Assembly (NCBI GenBank): GCA_019247395.1
Contig: JAFAOZ010000297.1
Location: forward strand, 1-8,808
Length of the DNA stretch: 8,808 nucleotides
Source: Vulcanimicrobiota bacterium
GTDB lineage: Bacteria; Vulcanimicrobiota; Vulcanimicrobiia; Vulcanimicrobiales; Vulcanimicrobiaceae
Direction: 5' to 3'
Shown here: positions 4,308 through 8,808 of the stretch, one piece after another
Position numbering within the stretch: the first letter of the stretch is position 1
Layout of the letters: every line of letters starts with the position of its first letter
Program-made: the position numbers and the translations under genes
The notes under the pieces: model-generated
Seen by the model: the letters and a program-made list of their open reading frames with translations, nothing else
Told to the model about the DNA's origin: nothing
The model's database searches: none

Positions 4308-6044
4308 GTGCCCGGATTGCTCGCAGCGATCTGGCTGCTCGGTCTCGTCCTCGCAGCGCCCGTTCTGCGTACGAGTGCGCGTTACGAACTGCCCGACCGG
4401 CTGCGCGACGCACTCGTTCTCGGCGTCGCGATTCCATTTACATTAGGTTTCGCCCATCTGCTCTATACGGCGGCGCTCTGGATCGCGCTCGCTCTCTGCA
4501 TCGCCGCCGCGTACGTTCGGCGGAGGCTTGCGAGCGGCGCTCCGGTGCGCGAATCCGCGTCGCCGATTCCGTACGTACTGATCGTCGCGCTCGTCGCGGT
4601 TGCCTGGCCGCAGCTAATGCGGCCGCCGCTCGACGGCGACTCGCTTTCGTACCATTTGCCGAATGCGGCATCGTGGGTTCAGGCGCATTCGCTCTGGACG
4701 ACCGTCACGCGCTATTGGTGGTATCCCCCCGCATCGGAGCTTTTCGCATCGGCGCTCTATGCCGTGAGCGGCCCGTTCGCGCTGCCGTGGTGCGGATTCG
4801 GCGCGCTTGCGCTCCTGGGCTTTCGCATTGCGGCCTGGACGCGCGAGGCGTACGCGCTACCGCCGCTGCTCGCCGATACCCTCGCCTCGGCAACGGTAAC
4901 GATCTATCCCATCGCAATCCAAGGCGGAACGCTGCAGAACGACGTTTGGCTGGCAGCGTTCTTCGTTGAAAGTTTGTGGTCGCTGCGCGCGCGCACGCGC
5001 GGCAGCGCAGCAGTTCGTACGCTCGCGGTCACGGCGCTCATCAAGCCACAAGGGTGGATTTTGGCACTGGTCGCGCTCGCCGCTGGCAAGGCGCGCCGCC
5101 GGCTTTGGCTTACCCCAGCCGCGGCGATCGGCGTATGGATTCTGCACGATGCCGTTCTCGCGCGTAACACGGCGATTGCGCCGGCGGGCGTCGCTCATGC
5201 TCATGTTTTCGCTTCGACCATCCTTGCCCACGGTGCTGGAGCGGCCGCGACGCTCGCCGTCGTCGCACTGCGCGTCTCGCCATTTGCGCTGACCGCGCTG
5301 CTCGCCGCGCTCGTGGCGCCGGCAATCGCGCGCAACGAACCGGTGCTGCGATGGGCGCCGTGCGCTGCCGCATTGCTCTTCTTGGTCCTGCCGTTCGGTT
5401 ACGCGACCTCCGTCGCGCAGCTCGCGACCGGCGCGTCGTTGCGATTCGCGGCACCGGCGATGGCGGCCGGCGCGATCGTGCTTGCACCGTACGCGCGTCG
5501 CATTACGGCGTTCGCGACGGCGCTGTTGCTGGCATCGACGGCGTATGGTATTTGGTACGTGCTTGGGATCTTCTGGAACGACGGCGGCACGCACGTCGCC
5601 ATCGCGTTCGCGCTTCTCGCCGCCGCCGTGGCGGGCATCGCACGGATGCAGCGCATCGCCTGGGCAAACGCGGTCGCATTTGCGTTCGGTGTGATCGCAT
5701 CCGTGCATCTGGCGGCACGCCACCCGCTCGACTATTACAACGATGCGCTGCGCGTCGGGACGACGTCGCCCGGCATCTATCGCTGGATCGCGGAAACGCG
5801 GCCGGCGGCGATCGGCGGATGGGGCCTGCGTTTAGGCGTCGTCAACGTGTTGGCGCCGAAGACGCGGACGCTGGACCTTCCGGATAACGATGCCTGTACG
5901 CAAGCGCGTCGCGAAGTCGCCGCGCTCGTAGCCGTCGCGGAGAACGACCTCCCGAGCGACGAAAACGCGCAGCGGCTTGCGGCGGCGCGCCGGTGCGGCG
6001 AAACGCTGTTCAACGACGCAACGGCCGTCGCCGCGCGCCCTTGA
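4308..6044 (+). CDS. Polytopic membrane protein, probable GT-C-type glycosyltransferase
   Basis: This is a 578-residue hydrophobic protein with about 10-12 predicted transmembrane helices; the first spans roughly residues 2-20. The first large external loop carries an acidic motif, DGDSLSYHLP (109-118), followed by WYPPASE (138-144). A later segment has QNDVWLAAFF (210-219) and IKPQGW further on. This arrangement of acidic loop, 'YHLP', Pro-rich '...SE' and 'QND' is typical of predicted GT-C membrane glycosyltransferases related to the PMT/ArnT group, which use polyprenyl-phosphate sugars at the outer face of the membrane. Substrate and acceptor cannot be told. About the last 100 residues (WGLRLGVVNVLAP onward) are soluble and probably extracytoplasmic. 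I chose GTG 4308, 8 bases after argS, because it gives a short cytoplasmic end before helix 1; the frame stays open into argS and no clear ribosome site is seen. Family is inference from pattern; membrane nature is certain. Confidence 0.72.
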   Translation: MPGLLAAIWLLGLVLAAPVLRTSARYELPDRLRDALVLGVAIPFTLGFAHLLYTAALWIALALCIAAAYVRRRLASGAPVRESASPIPYVLIVALVAVAWPQLMRPPLDGDSLSYHLPNAASWVQAHSLWTTVTRYWWYPPASELFASALYAVSGPFALPWCGFGALALLGFRIAAWTREAYALPPLLADTLASATVTIYPIAIQGGTLQNDVWLAAFFVESLWSLRARTRGSAAVRTLAVTALIKPQGWILALVALAAGKARRRLWLTPAAAIGVWILHDAVLARNTAIAPAGVAHAHVFASTILAHGAGAAATLAVVALRVSPFALTALLAALVAPAIARNEPVLRWAPCAAALLFLVLPFGYATSVAQLATGASLRFAAPAMAAGAIVLAPYARRITAFATALLLASTAYGIWYVLGIFWNDGGTHVAIAFALLAAAVAGIARMQRIAWANAVAFAFGVIASVHLAARHPLDYYNDALRVGTTSPGIYRWIAETRPAAIGGWGLRLGVVNVLAPKTRTLDLPDNDACTQARREVAALVAVAENDLPSDENAQRLAAARRCGETLFNDATAVAARP

Positions 6045-6060
6045 CGTTATCGTCCTAATT

Positions 6061-7125
6061 CTAATTGGTGCGCTCGAGTTGCGCGCTGATCCAGGGCGCG
6101 ACGAAGTAACGCCAGAGAATCTTGATGAGCGCCGCCGCCGGAATCCCCAAAATAAGGCCTGGAATCCCAAAGAGCTCGCCTCCAGCGAAAACCGCGAACA
6201 TCGAGGCGATCGGGGAGACGCCGACCGATTGCCCCATGATTTTCGGCACGAGCACGTTGTCGCTGATGCGGGCCATGCCGAACATAATGACCTGAACCCA
6301 AATGATCATCCAGAGCCCCTGCGGCGCGCACATCGGCAGCGCAATGAGCTGCGCGATGAGCATGCCGACGACCGGGATCGCATAGGCGACGCCGGAGATG
6401 ATGCCGATGATGAGCGAAAATTTGAAGCCGATGAGCGCGCTTAGGATCGCGATCACGGCGCCCGTAATGGCGCTGACGATTACTTGGCCCGATATGTAGT
6501 TGCTGAAAAGTTCCGTTACCTCGGCCGCCAGCTTCGCGGCAGTCTGACGCTTTCGCGGCGGGAAGAGCGAAACGAAGCTCTCGGAGATCTGCGTATCGTA
6601 CTGCAGGAAAAAGAACGACAGAATGATCGCCGAGAACGCGATGAAGAACCCCGTGGCGGTGTTCACGGCGATGGCCCCGAGCGACGCGACCGTCCCTGCG
6701 ATGACGCTCGACGCTTGCGCCGCACCGATTTTGCCGAAGTTCAGTTCGGACGCGGGAATCTTGACCATTGGGAAATGCTGCTCAAGTGCGGCTTCGGCAC
6801 CGAAGACCCAGCCTTGCGCGGCGGTCGCGTAGCTCGGAAGATTGGTCGCGAGCTCCTGCATTTGACTGATGGTCAACGGAATCACGATCACGAGAAAGAT
6901 CGCGATGACCAGCAGCAATCCGGCAAACACGATCGCGATCGCGGCCAACTTCGGCATACGCCGCTCGAGGCGCACCGCGATCGGGTGAACGCCGAACGCG
7001 ATGAAGGCCGCGATGACGAAGATCGCAATCGTTCGCGGGATATGCGTGGTCAGCCAAAACGCCGCCCAGACGAGCAGGACGACCACGATGCCGATGGCGA
7101 TGCGGCGCCACAGTGCGGGTGTCAC
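6061..7125 (-). CDS. AI-2E family (PF01594-type) membrane protein
   Basis: This is a membrane protein of the AI-2E/TqsA/YdiK family, whose members have been linked to export of autoinducer-2, to Na+(Li+)/H+ exchange, or to no known substrate. With 354 residues it has normal length. Helices lie at about 9-25, 31-50 and 60-82, then a hydrophilic stretch to about 135, a long hydrophobic hairpin ending FFLQYD, and a loop SFVSLFPPRKRQTAAKLAAEV. The family core follows: NYISGQVIVSAITG, GFKFSLIIGIISGVAYAIPVVG, and RISDNVLVPKIMGQSVGVSP near the C terminus. I chose GTG at 7125-7123, which overlaps the upstream stop as GTGA like the other junctions here; GTG at 7137-7135 is equally in frame and adds four residues. 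It is the last gene of the pyrF-pyrE-GNAT unit. The transported compound is unknown and the pyrimidine context does not prove a link. Confidence 0.88.
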   Translation of the reverse strand: MTPALWRRIAIGIVVVLLVWAAFWLTTHIPRTIAIFVIAAFIAFGVHPIAVRLERRMPKLAAIAIVFAGLLLVIAIFLVIVIPLTISQMQELATNLPSYATAAQGWVFGAEAALEQHFPMVKIPASELNFGKIGAAQASSVIAGTVASLGAIAVNTATGFFIAFSAIILSFFFLQYDTQISESFVSLFPPRKRQTAAKLAAEVTELFSNYISGQVIVSAITGAVIAILSALIGFKFSLIIGIISGVAYAIPVVGMLIAQLIALPMCAPQGLWMIIWVQVIMFGMARISDNVLVPKIMGQSVGVSPIASMFAVFAGGELFGIPGLILGIPAAALIKILWRYFVAPWISAQLERTN

Positions 7126-7586
7126 AGCGGTTTGCACAGCAGGCGGCGTTCGGTCCGGTATCCGGCCCGCGCGTAGAGCCGGCGTGCGCCCTGGTTCTCC
7201 TCAGTGACCATCAGAGCAATATACGGTAGAAGGCGCCTTCTTGCCTCATCTTCGGCGGCCGCGAGCAGCGCGGCCCCCACGCCCTCACGCCGCGAGTCCG
7301 GCTTTACGGCCATATACGCGACAAATGCCTGCGGCTCGAGCGTGACCTCGTCGGCGAGTCCATCGAGCAGCAGTAGAAAGCCGACGCGCTCGCCGCCGCG
7401 GTCGGCGATGAGCGTCACATGTGATTGATCGTGAACGATCTCGTAGAGCCGGTCGAACGCCGTGCGCACTTTGGACTCCGTTGCGGGCCGAAACGACGCT
7501 ACGCTCGACATCGAACACTCACGCCCGAGCGCTTTGACGAATGCCGCGTCGCCGGCGCCGTCGGCGATGCGCACGGCGACCGTCAC
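7122..7586 (-). CDS. GNAT family N-acetyltransferase
   Basis: This is a 154-residue GCN5-related acetyltransferase that would transfer acetyl from acetyl-CoA to an amine. The central strand region VAYMAVKPDSRREGVGAALL (89-108) contains the pyrophosphate-binding signature RREGVG (99-104). The second cofactor motif, ENQGARRLYARAGY (130-143), has the Asn and Tyr typical of the family. The ending TERRLLCKPL resembles RimI-type and amino-acid acetyltransferases. The start is GTG at 7586-7584, which overlaps the pyrE stop as GTGA; any longer reading would enter pyrE. It sits between pyrE and an AI-2E-type membrane protein with 4-base overlaps on both sides, so it is co-translated with pyrimidine genes. 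The family covers many substrates and nothing here fixes one. Confidence 0.88.
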   Translation of the reverse strand: MTVAVRIADGAGDAAFVKALGRECSMSSVASFRPATESKVRTAFDRLYEIVHDQSHVTLIADRGGERVGFLLLLDGLADEVTLEPQAFVAYMAVKPDSRREGVGAALLAAAEDEARRRLLPYIALMVTEENQGARRLYARAGYRTERRLLCKPL

Positions 7587-8158
7587 GCGCGGCGCGAACC
7601 CGGATCCGAGAGCGGCTCTTCGGCGCGGCATTGCGGGCACTGCGCTTCGTCGTACGATTGCAACGGCAGTTCGAGCAAGGCGTGCGTTGGGAATCCGGCG
7701 TCGCCCATGGTGCCGCGGGCGACGATCACGCCCAAACCGACGATTGATGCGCCGGTGGCGCGGACGACCTCGACCGTTTCGCGCATCGATTGGCCGGTCG
7801 TCAAGACGTCTTCGACCAGGAGCGCGCGGTCGTGCGGCGACAGCGCGAACCCGCGGCGTAATGCTGGAACGCCGTTGACTTTCTCGACGAAGATCGCTTT
7901 CGTGCCGAGCTGGCGCGCGACTTCGTAGGCCAAGAGTATTCCGCCGACGGCGGCGCCGACGACGATCGTTGGTTCGAGCGAGCGAAAACGATCCGCGAGC
8001 TCGCGCGCGACGCGCTCGAGCAGCACGGGATCTTCGAGGATGCGAAACTTTTGAACGAAACGATCGCTGTGGCGGCCGGAGCTCAAACGGAAGTGACCCT
8101 GCAGCAGCGCGCCGCGTTCCGCCAGCGCGCTGCGAAGATCGACTTCTGTCAGGCTCAT
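7583..8158 (-). CDS. pyrE: Orotate phosphoribosyltransferase
   Basis: PyrE joins orotate to PRPP to make orotidine monophosphate, the fifth step of de novo UMP synthesis. The 191-residue protein has GHFRLSSGRHSDRF (21-34) at the orotate/PRPP site, the VVGAAVGGILLAYEVA strand and loop (66-81), a flexible loop VEKVNGVPALRRGF (91-104), and the PRPP signature LVEDVLTTGQS (114-124). The C terminus carries CPQC (174-177) followed by DPGSRRA, a metal-knuckle-like tail that I recall from a branch of bacterial PyrE proteins and that E. coli PyrE lacks. Start ATG 8158-8156 overlaps the pyrF stop (ATGA) and the stop overlaps the next gene (GTGA). Its place right after pyrF, in the reverse of pathway order, supports a pyrFE operon. 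Confidence 0.95.
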   Translation of the reverse strand: MSLTEVDLRSALAERGALLQGHFRLSSGRHSDRFVQKFRILEDPVLLERVARELADRFRSLEPTIVVGAAVGGILLAYEVARQLGTKAIFVEKVNGVPALRRGFALSPHDRALLVEDVLTTGQSMRETVEVVRATGASIVGLGVIVARGTMGDAGFPTHALLELPLQSYDEAQCPQCRAEEPLSDPGSRRA

Positions 8159-8808
8159 GCGCGAACCGACATCTGCTCGAGAATCTCTTGGGCGGCGGCA
8201 AGCGGATCGGGCGCTTCGACGATCGGGCGCCCGACGACGACGTAATCGGAACCCGCCGCAACGGCCTCGGCCGGCGTGGTGACGCGCTTTTGATCGCCGT
8301 GCACGCTTCCGGTCGGGCGAATTCCCGGCGTCAGCGTGAGAAAGTCGTCGCCGAAGAAATGCTTGAGGTCGCGAACCTCGTGCGCGCTGCAGACGACGCC
8401 GGCGCAGCCGGCATCGCGTGCCAGCGCCGCCAGCCGAATCGCATTCTCGCCCGGACCGCCTTGAAAGCCGAGCTCGTTGAGATCTTCCGGCGCGATGCTC
8501 GTGAGCAGCGTCACCGCCATGACGTTCGGCGGCTCGACGCCGAGCTCGGCCGCGCGTTCTTTCGCCGCATCCACCGCGGCGCGCATCATCTCGAGACCGC
8601 CGAGCGCGTGAATGTTGACGAGGTGCACGTTCGGTCGAACCAGCTGCGCCATCGCGGCGGCGACCGTCCGTGGGATATCGTGCAGCTTCGCGTCGATAAA
8701 GGTTCGCACGTCGCGCGCTTCGCAGTACGAAAGGATGCGTTGCGGATAGCCGCAGAGCGCTTCGAGACCCACTTTGACGATGACGTCGAGGTCGTAGAGC
8801 TTGTCGAC
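8155..8808 (-). CDS. pyrF: Orotidine 5'-phosphate decarboxylase, 5' end cut by window edge
   Basis: PyrF decarboxylates OMP to UMP, the last step of de novo pyrimidine synthesis. The window holds 217 codons of sense sequence plus the stop, so only about 15-20 N-terminal residues are missing beyond the right edge. Visible landmarks (numbered from the first complete codon) are the substrate Lys in VKVGLEAL (11-18), the catalytic array DAKLHDIPRTV (39-49: Asp39, Lys41, Asp44), NIHALGG, PGIRPTG (161-167) and the phosphate-binding Arg194 in VVGRPI. The first possible initiator inside the window (GTG 8772-8770) falls within the KVG motif, so it is not the true start. Codons upstream read VDKLYDLDVIVK and match the family, so the gene is complete off-window rather than truncated. 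The stop overlaps pyrE (ATGA). Confidence 0.95.
   Translation of the reverse strand, partial: VDKLYDLDVIVKVGLEALCGYPQRILSYCEARDVRTFIDAKLHDIPRTVAAAMAQLVRPNVHLVNIHALGGLEMMRAAVDAAKERAAELGVEPPNVMAVTLLTSIAPEDLNELGFQGGPGENAIRLAALARDAGCAGVVCSAHEVRDLKHFFGDDFLTLTPGIRPTGSVHGDQKRVTTPAEAVAAGSDYVVVGRPIVEAPDPLAAAQEILEQMSVRA

Noticed and set aside
4857..5723. Long minus-strand open frame opposite the GT-C-like gene
   Set aside because: It is Arg/Gly/Asp-rich with no recognisable domain or ribosome site, as expected for the antisense of a high-GC membrane gene.
6484..7176. Plus-strand open frame of 230 codons opposite the AI-2E-type gene
   Set aside because: Its Asp/Arg/Glu-rich composition is an antisense artefact of hydrophobic codons; no motif or ribosome site.
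8155..8772. pyrF starting at GTG 8772
   Set aside because: The GTG lies inside the conserved KVG substrate motif; the codons before it match the family up to the window edge, so the gene is cut by the edge.

Overview
The window is an ordinary, tightly packed bacterial chromosome segment of high GC content, judged by eye. Roughly 97 % of it is coding. It holds nine recognisable complete genes and two genes cut by the window edges. Genes start with ATG, GTG, TTG and probably CTG, and neighbours mostly overlap by 1 to 4 bases. I see no tRNA, rRNA, CRISPR array, insertion sequence or phage gene. The taxon cannot be fixed from sequence alone. High GC, a pyrFE pair, a small DUF5679-type zinc-ribbon gene beside dprA and an unusual ArgRS suggest a little-studied, perhaps uncultured, bacterial lineage (a Chloroflexota-like or Eremiobacterota-like group would fit). 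This is a weak inference.

Left block, minus strand (1-1430): an operon reading leftward, nrdR (ribonucleotide reductase repressor), dut (dUTPase) and a ketopantoate-reductase-like gene cut by the left edge. A good sigma-70-type promoter lies at 1396-1425, with several inverted repeats over its -10 element and around the start of the transcript. nrdR appears to begin at a CTG codon and has a C-X4-C instead of the usual C-X2-C in its zinc ribbon. Immediately upstream, a perfect 12-bp hairpin followed by seven T (minus strand) ends transcription of a 48-residue DUF5679-like zinc-ribbon gene (1481-1627), which starts at TTG behind a strong Shine-Dalgarno site.

Central block, plus strand (1730-6044): divergent from the zinc-ribbon gene, dprA (DNA processing protein for transformation/recombination) overlaps argS (arginyl-tRNA synthetase) by one base. 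argS is followed after 8 bases by a 578-residue polytopic membrane protein that looks like a GT-C-fold glycosyltransferase. The ArgRS keeps a KMSKS-like loop (SMSKR), but its HIGH signature is replaced by VVVQ.

Right block, minus strand (6061-8808): pyrF (5' end off the window), pyrE, a GNAT acetyltransferase and an AI-2E-family (PF01594-type) membrane protein, joined by ATGA/GTGA overlaps and so probably one translationally coupled operon. It meets the central block tail to tail across 16 bases with no visible terminator.

Functionally, pyrF and pyrE perform the last two steps to UMP, dut turns dUTP into dUMP, and NrdR controls deoxynucleotide synthesis, so nucleotide supply is a loose theme. 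I found no convincing new multi-gene system. The items most worth a second look are the nrdR start, zinc ribbon and control region, the HIGH-less ArgRS, and the shortened ketopantoate-reductase-like protein.
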